Assembly: GCA_028293405.1 (NCBI GenBank)
Contig: JAQGOW010000171.1
Location: 1-5,412, forward strand
Direction: 5' to 3'
DNA: 5,412 bases
Source: Verrucomicrobiales bacterium
GTDB lineage: Bacteria; Verrucomicrobiota; Verrucomicrobiia; Limisphaerales; Palsa-1400
Below are positions 1-5,383 of the stretch, piece after piece; positions within the stretch are counted from its first letter, which is position 1, and every line of letters starts with the position of its first letter. Position numbers and translations under genes: made by a program. The notes beneath the pieces were generated by a model. It searched no databases. It was not told the DNA's origin and saw only the letters and a program-made list of their open reading frames with translations.

Positions 1-592
1 TGAAGCCTTTCGGATTGCCACCGTGCAAAATCTCGTTGATGAGCACGTTGAAGTAATTGTCCGTGCCGCGATGCGTCGAAAAGATTTCGAGACTTCCGCC
101 CCACGTGATGCCCGGATACGCGATCGAATACAGTTTGCGCGGGTCGGGATGAAGCGCGAATTCGTCGAGCACGCGATCGCCGCGTTTGCCGGCTTGGGCA
201 TCGGCATTCGAGGACATCGAATGAATACGCGCGGCATTCGCGAACTCGAGTCTGTAAGCGATGGATGAATCCGCCTCACACACGAGTTCGTTATACTCAC
301 GCGATCCGTGATTGAGCACGTTCGCAAAATTCCGGCAGTCTTCGAGGAAGAGCCGAGCTTGCGTTTCGTCCCGACTGGAAATACAGACGTCCCCAGTAGC
401 CCCGCCTTGTGCTTTACGGCGAACCAATGAATAAGCGGTCGTCCAGGTCCAACCGATTTGTCGGGCTTTGACGGCGAGTTTCAGACGCGCGTAGTCGGTG
501 GCCCATTTGTATTGGTATGGCAGCAGAAAATGATCGCTGCGCACGGGCACGATCTTGGCCCGTCCGGTGAATGTGTGTTTTAAGTAGTGCAT
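1..592 (-). CDS. Large terminase subunit, Mu gp28-like (3' end beyond the window)
   Basis: This is the ATPase motor that packages phage DNA into the prohead through the portal. I translated the minus strand by hand from the ATG at 592; 197 residues are visible, with no stop before the left edge. Residues 23-30 (LLPYQYKW) are the usual entry to terminase ATPase domains. Residues 42-49 (KARQIGWT) are a Walker A-like P-loop of the K-x-R-Q-I-G-x-T/S form. Residues 139-144 (DRVLDE) form Walker B with the catalytic D143-E144 pair, and S172-T173-H174 fits the coupling motif III. The stretch SMSSNADAQAGKRG (125-138) is typical of Mu gp28/FluMu-like terminases as I remember the family. The C-terminal RNase H-like nuclease should lie left of the window. 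It starts 67 bp after the portal stop, so co-transcription is likely. The leader is A-rich and lacks a clear Shine-Dalgarno sequence. Family call is firm; the exact subfamily is from memory. Confidence 0.92.
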   Translation of the reverse strand, partial: MHYLKHTFTGRAKIVPVRSDHFLLPYQYKWATDYARLKLAVKARQIGWTWTTAYSLVRRKAQGGATGDVCISSRDETQARLFLEDCRNFANVLNHGSREYNELVCEADSSIAYRLEFANAARIHSMSSNADAQAGKRGDRVLDEFALHPDPRKLYSIAYPGITWGGSLEIFSTHRGTDNYFNVLINEILHGGNPKGF

Positions 593-622
593 ATATGTTT
601 GGTCTTTCTTTGGTTTGTTTCT

Positions 623-652
623 CGGAGTGCGGACGTGGACGTCCACACTCCG
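623..652. repeat. Hairpin repeat between portal and terminase (13-bp arms)
   Basis: The left arm CGGAGTGCGGACG (623-635) and the right arm CGTCCACACTCCG (640-652) pair with a single mismatch around the 4-base loop TGGA. The exact left-arm 13-mer recurs in inverted orientation inside the portal gene at 1116-1128, so this is a copy of a dispersed palindromic repeat, not a unique hairpin. It begins 8 bp after the portal stop codon. No T-run follows on the minus strand, so it is a poor intrinsic terminator. It could still attenuate transcription or protect the upstream mRNA 3' end as REP-type elements do; that role is inference. Confidence 0.85.
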
Positions 653-659
653 AAGCTGA

Positions 660-2381
660 TTAATTCCCGGTGAAAATCCGTTTCACGCGGTGTGCGACTT
701 CGGCGAAGTCTTCGTCCGACTCCAGTCCTTTGCGCACGACGTCGTTGAGTTCGGCTAAACGTTTTTCGTTTTCTTCAACGACAAGTCCATCGGCAAGGCC
801 GAGGCGTTCGAAGAGGAATTCGTTTTCACGCTGCGCATCCAACAACGGCTCGATGTCCTCGCCGCGTTGAAAGCGCACGTGCAGGAAACCGAATTCTTGT
901 TCGAGGTGTGCCAACGCGCGATTGCGTTGTTCGAAAAGGAACCGGCGCAACTTGCCGTTCGGCTTTTGTTTTTCCGGTTCGACGTTGGACGTTGGAAGTT
1001 GAGCGTTGGACGTTCGCGTTCCTTCGACCAGTTCAAGCATCCGACCTACTGCGACTTCCGGATTAGTTGGATGATCTGGAAGCACAGCTTGCAGTTCACG
1101 TTGCTGCGGACGAGACGTCCGCACTCCGGCAACATCCCCGAGCTCCACGAGGTTCTGATTCACGAAACCTTTGTTGCCCCACGGCATCGGTCGAAAACCG
1201 AGGCCGAAAAGTTCGTTGATTTCATTGAACGGCACGCCCATGGCGAATGCCTTTTCGGCGCTCACCAAACGATCGCGTCGCGCCGTTTGCATGATCGGCA
1301 AGGAATCGATGTCGAACCAACCGTGCAACTCTGGATCGAAACTTTGGATGATCGGTTCCAGCGCGGATTCCAAGCGGCGACACAAACCGGTGATCGTGTT
1401 TTCGATGAAGTTCAAGCGGTCCTGTTGCATCGCCGTGCCGGCGCTCAACCCGCTTTTCTCATCGCCAAAACCCATCATCGATTCGGGGACTTTGTAGATC
1501 GCGCCGATTTCCTCGCGGTTCAGACGGCGATTGTCCAGGAACTGCATGTCGGCGCTGGAAATCATCGGCTTTTGCACCGTGAGATTTCCATCGAGCAGAA
1601 TCGGGCGATCGGCAATGCCATTGGAACGTTTTCGCGATAGCAATTTGGAGGTAATTTGGGTTCTCTGCTCGTCGCTGAGCACGCTGTTGCTCGTGATGAT
1701 GACGCCGGCGTCACCGTTATTTTCCATGAGCGCTTTCATGAATTGCCCGGCGGCGAAGTCCGATTGCGCTGCCATCATCGCGACCGACAACGGCGAGAGG
1801 CCGCGCCAATAGTGATAGGGATTGAAGCTGCGCGAATGGATGACTTCCTCGGGCAAGAGCAGTTGCGCGGCGACTTGCGATGCGCCTTCGGGAGCGACAC
1901 AACGCCAGCCGACGAGCTCGTTGCGCCGAACGATTTCCTGCATGTGATCGGGGCTGAGCGTCATCAATTGTTTGGGCAACGCGCCGCGAACTGGCTTTAG
2001 AACGCGACCGGTTTCGTCGAGTGGCACGATGAAGAATTCGCCGCGCAACGCTTCCCAGGAAACGAGCGTTCGCCAGAACAATGTGCGCGTGACGCCGCTG
2101 GCGGGTTGGCGAAAGAGGTCGACGATCGGACCGCTTTCTACGAGTTCCTCGCCTTTGGGACGTCCGCGCGAGAAGCGGAACGGAATGTGCGCGACAGTTT
2201 GGGCGAGCACGCTCACGGCGACGTAAACCCATGCCGATTGCGCGTAAGGCATGACGAATTTTGTTTGGTGATTGTCGAGGTCGTCACCGCGGATCCATTC
2301 GGCGGTGGTGAGGCCGCTGCCGGAACGTTTTTTGGCGTTGCCGCCAAACCAGTTTGTGATTTTTGGGAATGTGATGTTCAT
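660..2381 (-). CDS. Phage portal protein, HK97 family, with C-terminal extension
   Basis: The 573-residue protein would form the dodecameric ring at one capsid vertex through which DNA enters, and on which the terminase docks. Residues about 45-400 carry the HK97-type portal pattern: VYVAVSVLAQTVAHIPFRF (52-70), an LFRQP segment (89-93), IHSRSFNPYHYWRGLSPL (181-198), and the helical wing/stem region with NREEIGAIYKVPESMMG (288-304) followed by QQDRLNFIENTI. HK97-type portals are usually near 400 residues. About 160 residues follow here. They contain two low-complexity insertions encoded by dispersed repeats (residues about 418-425 and 455-468) and a charged helical tail (about 478-573). The last residues, GLESDEDFAEVAHRVKRIFTGN in two parts (552-563, 564-573), resemble the region before the SPP1 gp7/Mu F head-morphogenesis motif, but the protein stops there. 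It follows the connector by 30 bp. The start has an A-rich leader with no Shine-Dalgarno sequence. The tail interpretation is tentative. Confidence 0.94.
   Translation of the reverse strand: MNITFPKITNWFGGNAKKRSGSGLTTAEWIRGDDLDNHQTKFVMPYAQSAWVYVAVSVLAQTVAHIPFRFSRGRPKGEELVESGPIVDLFRQPASGVTRTLFWRTLVSWEALRGEFFIVPLDETGRVLKPVRGALPKQLMTLSPDHMQEIVRRNELVGWRCVAPEGASQVAAQLLLPEEVIHSRSFNPYHYWRGLSPLSVAMMAAQSDFAAGQFMKALMENNGDAGVIITSNSVLSDEQRTQITSKLLSRKRSNGIADRPILLDGNLTVQKPMISSADMQFLDNRRLNREEIGAIYKVPESMMGFGDEKSGLSAGTAMQQDRLNFIENTITGLCRRLESALEPIIQSFDPELHGWFDIDSLPIMQTARRDRLVSAEKAFAMGVPFNEINELFGLGFRPMPWGNKGFVNQNLVELGDVAGVRTSRPQQRELQAVLPDHPTNPEVAVGRMLELVEGTRTSNAQLPTSNVEPEKQKPNGKLRRFLFEQRNRALAHLEQEFGFLHVRFQRGEDIEPLLDAQRENEFLFERLGLADGLVVEENEKRLAELNDVVRKGLESDEDFAEVAHRVKRIFTGN
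981..1015 (-). repeat. Heptanucleotide tandem repeat inside the portal gene
   Basis: Five consecutive 7-bp units read on the plus strand as GACGTTG, GACGTTG, GAAGTTG, AGCGTTG and GACGTTC. On the coding strand the unit has the form CAAC followed by three variable bases. It is translated as TSNAQLPTSNVE (residues about 457-468), a low-complexity linker between the portal body and the helical tail. A related array with the same CAAC-N3 form lies at 5330-5357. The period of seven resembles the short tandemly repeated repetitive sequences known from cyanobacteria, and I recall similar arrays in Verrucomicrobiota and Planctomycetota. Confidence 0.85.
1106..1128 (-). repeat. Second copy of the hairpin repeat, inside the portal gene
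   Basis: The arms GCGGACG (1106-1112) and CGTCCGC (1116-1122) pair perfectly around a 3-base loop. Bases 1116-1128 are the exact reverse complement of the 13-mer at 623-635. It is translated on the coding strand as part of AGVRTSRPQQ (residues about 418-427), at the junction between the conserved portal body and its variable extension. The frame is kept, so the insertion seems to have been tolerated as a surface linker. That this is an insertion, rather than ancestral sequence, is inference from the shared 13-mer. Confidence 0.8.
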
Positions 2382-2411
2382 AGTTTTGTTTTTGTTTGTG
2401 GTTGGCGGTTG

Positions 2412-2987
2412 TTAATCAAAGTTCATGCGGGTGTATTTCTTCAGAATGGATGCGACGCACGGAAGCAAATCGCCTTGCGGCAGATGCGAGCCGGCGCCGA
2501 CCGTAGAGGTCAGCACCCCGATGCTGTTGCGGTTTTGATACCAGTAGGCGACTTGCTCAACGCAGGCTTGTTCGATGTCGCTCGGCAACGCCGTTTGGCC
2601 CGCGTCTGGAGTGGTGCCGGGCAAAACGTATCCCCCGGTGTAAGTGACGCGCGCTTGTTGGAATCGCGAGCCGGCCGCGCATTCAAGAGAGATGACGCAG
2701 TGATTGCGCACGAGATAATCGGGCGTCGGCGAGAGCGGCTGCCAGCCGGTGGTTTCGTTGGTTTTGAGGTCAAAACCGGCGACGGTTTCGATTGGCCAAT
2801 TCGCGGGACAGATCTCGAGTGAATCGGCCGGGAATTCTTCGATGGCATCGATTTGGCGCGCGAAGCGGCGGTTGCATTCGCGATCGAATCGCTCGCTCAC
2901 GGCCGCAATGGCGCTGGTCAGGAGGATGTCCGCGCTCGTGTCCGAAATGTTGAGGCGGGTTTTGACGGTAGATAATTGAGTCAGCAT
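2412..2987 (-). CDS. Phage gp6-like head-tail connector protein
   Basis: The 191-residue protein is a neck/adaptor that sits under the portal ring and links head to tail. The N-terminus MLTQLSTVKTRLNI followed by DTSADILLTSAIAAVSERF is the helical start typical of HK97 gp6/YqbG-like connectors. The middle holds the recurring elements FDLKTNETTGWQPL, DYLVRNHCVISL and RVTYTGGYVLPGT, and the C-terminus holds LPSDIEQACVEQVAYWYQNR and DLLPCVASILKKY. I chose the ATG at 2987. The frame is open to an ATG at 3077, but those 30 extra residues are encoded by inverted-repeat intergenic sequence and look unlike the family. The gene precedes the portal by 30 bp and is probably the first gene of the connector-portal-terminase transcript. 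In most HK97-like phages the connector follows the capsid gene; here the lipoprotein and two noncoding stretches intervene. Confidence 0.88.
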   Translation of the reverse strand: MLTQLSTVKTRLNISDTSADILLTSAIAAVSERFDRECNRRFARQIDAIEEFPADSLEICPANWPIETVAGFDLKTNETTGWQPLSPTPDYLVRNHCVISLECAAGSRFQQARVTYTGGYVLPGTTPDAGQTALPSDIEQACVEQVAYWYQNRNSIGVLTSTVGAGSHLPQGDLLPCVASILKKYTRMNFD

Positions 2988-3022
2988 AAATAGCTCAGTT
3001 GTTTTTGCGTTCGTGGACGGAT

Positions 3023-3034
3023 GGCCAATTGGCC
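3023..3034. repeat. Perfect 12-bp palindrome GGCCAATTGGCC
   Basis: The palindrome lies 36 bp upstream of the chosen connector start. It is close to the hairpin CCGGCT-ACCA-AGCCGG at 3048-3063, and both are built from GGCC/CCGG elements. It may be part of a dispersed palindromic repeat or an operator in the connector leader. The sequence alone does not decide between these. Confidence 0.6.
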
Positions 3035-3047
3035 GGTGTTCCAAAGT

Positions 3048-3063
3048 CCGGCTACCAAGCCGG
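3048..3063. repeat. Small hairpin CCGGCT-ACCA-AGCCGG
   Basis: Perfect 6-bp arms flank a 4-base loop in the leader upstream of the connector gene. No T-run follows on either strand, so it is unlikely to be an intrinsic terminator. Its GGCC-rich make-up matches the neighbouring palindrome at 3023-3034 and suggests one composite repeat element. Confidence 0.6.
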
Positions 3064-3095
3064 TCTTTGCCGTTCACGCGGGTGAGAATGGACGG

Positions 3096-3107
3096 AAGTA
3101 GCTACTT
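3096..3107. promoter_or_regulatory. Perfect palindrome AAGTAGCTACTT, candidate operator
   Basis: This AT-leaning perfect 12-bp dyad sits in the divergent region, 109 bp before the connector start and 189 bp before the lipoprotein start. Unlike the GC-rich palindromes nearby it does not look like the dispersed repeats, and its shape fits a dimeric repressor site. No regulator gene is in the window and no promoter boxes were identified, so operator function is speculative. Confidence 0.3.
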
Positions 3108-3295
3108 ACACAAAACTGTAGAGACAGGAGAGAGAGGAAGTAGAGGAAAGACAAAAACAGCACTTTTTTGTAACTAAATGGCTGCGTTTTGCGGGGTTGG
3201 CATGGGAGTTGAGGTGGATTAATCAATCCGCGAACCGCAGCTAAACTTGTTTTGCGGGGTTTAAAGTTTAGGTTGGGTACTCTTTATCGAATCTT

Positions 3296-3658
3296 ATGCG
3301 TAGAATTGTCGCGGCAATATTGGTGATGGTGACGTGTTGTCTTTTGGTCTCTTGTGCGACGAATAGTGTGCAACGGGATTTGGCGCGGCGGTTTGTTGAG
3401 TTGACGGATGAGGGGAGGATTCCAGGATTTCCGCCCGGGTCAGATGGTGAAATTCATATGGAACAATCGGCCCCGTACCAGCGGGTGACTTATCCGGTTT
3501 CGCGCGATATCTTCGTTGTGCGTGCGACTGGAACTTCGGTCTACACGTATAACTTTGTCAAACTTTCGAAGGAGTCGAATTGGGAGCTGGTGAAGGCCTG
3601 GATGATGAACCAGGACGGGGAGAGGACGGAGATAAAACTCGATCAGGCGGGAAAGTAA
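3296..3658 (+). CDS. Small predicted lipoprotein, function unknown
   Basis: The 120-residue protein has a lipoprotein signal peptide: positively charged MRR, a hydrophobic stretch to about residue 18, and a lipobox L-V-S-C with the lipidated cysteine at 20. Alanine at +2 would allow outer-membrane sorting under the E. coli rule. The mature part is about 100 residues. It is short and polar, with VYTYNFVKLSKESNWELVKAW in two parts (residues about 82-92 and 93-103), a pattern of beta-strands ending in a W-x-L-x-K-A-W motif. I recall that motif from small hypothetical lipoproteins of Verrucomicrobiota, where it often precedes a charged tail. It lies on the opposite strand to the head genes, between capsid and connector, and is flanked by noncoding DNA on both sides. 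It is therefore either a prophage cargo (moron) gene or a host gene captured during rearrangement. No Shine-Dalgarno sequence precedes the ATG. The function is not recognised. Confidence 0.8.
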   Translation: MRRIVAAILVMVTCCLLVSCATNSVQRDLARRFVELTDEGRIPGFPPGSDGEIHMEQSAPYQRVTYPVSRDIFVVRATGTSVYTYNFVKLSKESNWELVKAWMMNQDGERTEIKLDQAGK

Positions 3659-3937
3659 TTCGATTAGCGGAGTGGGCCGCCGAAGCCGCGACGGCGACGG
3701 CGGGCGCGGATTACGGCGCGATGACGGAGGCACGTCGTTGAAGGGTTTAGCGCAAATGATCGTGAATCGGACTGAAGTGCGCGGTCCGAACAAAGCGATG
3801 GGAGTTTTGCGATTGTCTGGATGTTCTCATTTGGGGTTTCAAGTTTCATAAATTTTTCTCTTTCCGCCAATCCCTTGCCCTCTCCTCCTTGGCGAAGGAG
3901 AGGGCGGTGGGTTTTGGTGGGATGGTTTTCGGTTGGT
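3659..3937. other. Stretch without a confident gene between lipoprotein and capsid 3' ends
   Basis: Both flanking genes end here. The first 80 bases are very GC-rich and, read on the plus strand from 3661 to 3741, give a coding-like tail ending AGADYGAMTEARR and a stop, with no start codon. Another plus frame from a GTG at 3672 to a stop at 3849-3851 encodes 59 residues. A minus frame (3664-3870) encodes an arginine-rich tail of the RARRRRRGFGGPLR kind. None has a ribosome site or a recognisable family. Together they look more like a dispersed repeat or a decayed gene end than a live gene. An imperfect dyad CGGAC...GTCCG is present at 3768-3788. Confidence 0.45.
3878..3904. terminator. Stem-loop downstream of the capsid gene, possible terminator
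   Basis: CCCTCTCCT (3878-3886) and AGGAGAGGG (3896-3904) form a perfect 9-bp stem with a 9-base loop. The loop sequence also allows an alternative hairpin, CTCCTT-GGCG-AAGGAG. It lies 33 bp past the capsid stop on the minus strand. No U-run follows on either strand, so it would be a Rho-aided or mRNA-stabilising structure at best. Similar CCCTCTCC/GGAGAGGG palindromes are common dispersed repeats in many genomes, which is the main alternative. Confidence 0.45.
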
Positions 3938-5185
3938 TTAGCTGGCCGCCAATTGCAGGGCCGCGACTGCGTCGGTGGCCATCAATTGCACCGTGAAGCG
4001 CTCAAGGGCGCGCACGGCCAGTTCGTCGGTGGCGAAGTAGACTTCGCGCGAGGTTTCGATCGAGACGCTGGAGCGTTCGCCGAAATACCAGTAGCTCAGG
4101 TCGCCAAAAGCGCCTTGGACTTGGGAGGTGTGCGCATTGCCATCGTAAACCGGCAGCACGCCGACCCAACGGATCGGGAAACCGTCAAAGGTCGCTTGAC
4201 CATTCGGGTTCACGACAAACGGCGAATTGCCGCCGGCGTTGTAGGAGCGCAACAGGGCTTCCATCGAGGGATGGAAGTAGTAAGCGCCGCTGAACAACGC
4301 GGCCGCGTTTACTTTCGCGCGCAGGTTGCGCACGTCAGTCATGGTGATGTCGGTCGGCTTGGTTTTGCTGGTGGCCAATTGCAAGACGAGCGAGTTGTCG
4401 ATGGCGGTTTGGCCAACGCCTTTGAGGCTGTTGTAGGTGCCGGTGCCGTCCGCGAGGAACAACACGGTGTCTTCCCAACGCGCCATTTCACGAGCGATGT
4501 AACGCGCGAGGAATTGGCCCAACGGCACGATGCTGTCGGCATCGATCTCGGACGGGATGCGCACGAGGCCGCCGGCTTTCTGCGGGTTGAAGGTCACGAA
4601 CTGGATCTGCGGCGACTTTTCGGCGACGCTCGCGCTTTGGGCAATGAAGCCAAATGTCGGGCTGGTCTTAAGTTGCGGCAGTTTTGTTGTGCCCTGGCCC
4701 AATGGATAAACGGTGGTGTATTGGCGCGCCTGGCCGTATTTCCAGACGAGCTCGACGATTTGCTGCGAATACATCGTGGGCAACGGAATGTCGCTCGTCG
4801 TGAGGGCAGAGCGGGTTTCGAGGCCGAGGATGTTTTTGCATTCGCCAACCAAAGCGTCGCGTTGTGCGCCTTTGATATGGCTCAAACCACCCATGGAATC
4901 TGCGCCGCAAACGACGAGGGCCGCAATGTAGCGGGCGCAATCGTCGGTGACGGCTTGATGGGCCATGCGTGCGCTGGTCGCGCCCAATGTGCCGCGGCGG
5001 AGTTGTTCCAGGTGTTTCTGGGCTTCGGCGAAATCGGTCGAGAGCTTCTGGTGGGAAGCGCCGAGCGTTTTGATTTCGGTGGACGCGGTTTGGTAGTCTT
5101 TGACGAGTTCGCGATTGGCCCACTGGATTTGTTGCAGGAGCGATTTCATTTCGTCGAGTGGCTGGATGTTTGTATCTGTGTTCAT
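3938..5185 (-). CDS. Major capsid protein, HK97 fold
   Basis: The 415-residue protein is the shell subunit of the phage head. Residues about 8-66 are a charged helical, coiled-coil-like segment (EMKSLLQQIQ and onward) that fits the delta/scaffold domain. A linker follows, and the mature fold begins near IPLPTMYSQQIVELVWK (133-149). Characteristic elements are the strand VYPLGQGTTKLPQL (159-172), the E-loop region, the helix LARYIAREMARWEDTVLFLADG (split at residues 226-236 and 237-247), NSLKGVGQT (252-260), and the A-domain end with FDGFPIRWVGVLPV and AFGDLSYWYFGERSSVSIETS (split at 359-366 and 367-379). The length is usual for uncleaved HK97-type capsid proteins. In HK97 the delta domain is removed by a phage protease; no protease gene is visible here. 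The ATG at 5185 follows an A-rich leader without a Shine-Dalgarno sequence. A stem-loop lies 33 bp after the stop. Confidence 0.94.
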   Translation of the reverse strand: MNTDTNIQPLDEMKSLLQQIQWANRELVKDYQTASTEIKTLGASHQKLSTDFAEAQKHLEQLRRGTLGATSARMAHQAVTDDCARYIAALVVCGADSMGGLSHIKGAQRDALVGECKNILGLETRSALTTSDIPLPTMYSQQIVELVWKYGQARQYTTVYPLGQGTTKLPQLKTSPTFGFIAQSASVAEKSPQIQFVTFNPQKAGGLVRIPSEIDADSIVPLGQFLARYIAREMARWEDTVLFLADGTGTYNSLKGVGQTAIDNSLVLQLATSKTKPTDITMTDVRNLRAKVNAAALFSGAYYFHPSMEALLRSYNAGGNSPFVVNPNGQATFDGFPIRWVGVLPVYDGNAHTSQVQGAFGDLSYWYFGERSSVSIETSREVYFATDELAVRALERFTVQLMATDAVAALQLAAS

Positions 5186-5221
5186 ATTTTTGTTCAGTGT
5201 TTTGGTTTCGATGATTCAGGC

Positions 5222-5383
5222 TTAACGGCACAACGCCGCCGCTTGTTTCGTCAGGTTTATTAACTGCTGCGCTTCATCGCTCGTGGTTCCCAAAGCGCTG
5301 GTGTTGGAACCGCGGGCTGCCAAAGTCGGTTGAGTGTTGAGAGTTGAGGGTTGAGGGACTTTCGTTGTGTCCCGCAGGAGCAG
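5222..5383 (-). pseudogene. Coding-like 3' remnant upstream of capsid, possibly disrupted
   Basis: The minus strand is open from just after a TGA (5384-5386) to a TAA at 5222-5224, giving 53 residues that end TSDEAQQLINLTKQAAALCR. The last 34 residues look like a genuine helical protein C-terminus and use codons with about 65% G or C at third positions, but there is no ATG, GTG or TTG start placed sensibly before them. A 28-bp heptad array (5330-5357) sits in the middle of the open frame. Upstream of the TGA the same frame continues to the window edge as EPKVLPMF. It may be the end of a phage gene (protease, scaffold or decoration position) broken by a stop or by the repeat insertion. It could also be chance coding-like sequence. 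No family is recognised. Confidence 0.3.
5330..5357 (-). repeat. Heptanucleotide tandem repeat upstream of capsid
   Basis: Four consecutive 7-bp units read on the plus strand as TTGAGTG, TTGAGAG, TTGAGGG and TTGAGGG. On the minus strand the unit is CAAC/CTCAA-like with the same CAAC-N3 form as the array at 981-1015 in the portal gene, and in the same orientation relative to the phage genes. Because 28 is not a multiple of three, gain or loss of this array shifts a reading frame. Confidence 0.85.

Larger units (their letters stand above)
2988..3295. other. Repeat-rich divergent intergenic region
   Basis: This 308-bp stretch separates the leftward connector from the rightward lipoprotein and should hold promoters for both, although I cannot name convincing -35/-10 boxes. 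It contains two perfect 12-bp palindromes (3023-3034 and 3096-3107) and a 6-bp-arm hairpin (3048-3063). There is also a purine-only-like AG-rich tract at about 3119-3150, a short A-run/T-run pair at 3154-3169, and an inverted repeat GGATT-AATC-AATCC at 3216-3229. A 13-bp direct repeat, GTTTTGCGGGGTT, occurs at 3186-3198 and 3249-3261. I see no tRNA, riboswitch or credible small gene. Confidence 0.6.

Noticed and set aside
23..268. 81-codon plus-strand open frame
   Set aside because: It is antisense to the terminase ATPase domain, which shows Walker A, Walker B and coupling motifs.
867..1640. 257-codon plus-strand open frame
   Set aside because: It is antisense to the portal gene, whose protein is clearly recognised, and has histidine- and arginine-rich shadow composition.
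2106..2822. 238-codon plus-strand open frame
   Set aside because: It spans the antisense of the portal start, the 30-bp spacer and most of the connector, which is not credible for a gene; both sense proteins are well supported.
2988..3077. N-terminal extension of the connector to the ATG at 3077
   Set aside because: The extra 30 codons cover a palindrome and a hairpin repeat and give a sequence unlike connectors; the family-like N-terminus starts at 2987.
3154..3169. A-run/T-run pair as an intrinsic terminator
   Set aside because: The potential stem is only five A:T pairs, and no gene ends just before it on either strand.
3821..5263. 480-codon open frame on the plus strand
   Set aside because: It lies antisense to the clear capsid gene, its product has no recognisable fold, and it is explained by codon bias of the real gene suppressing stops on the opposite strand.
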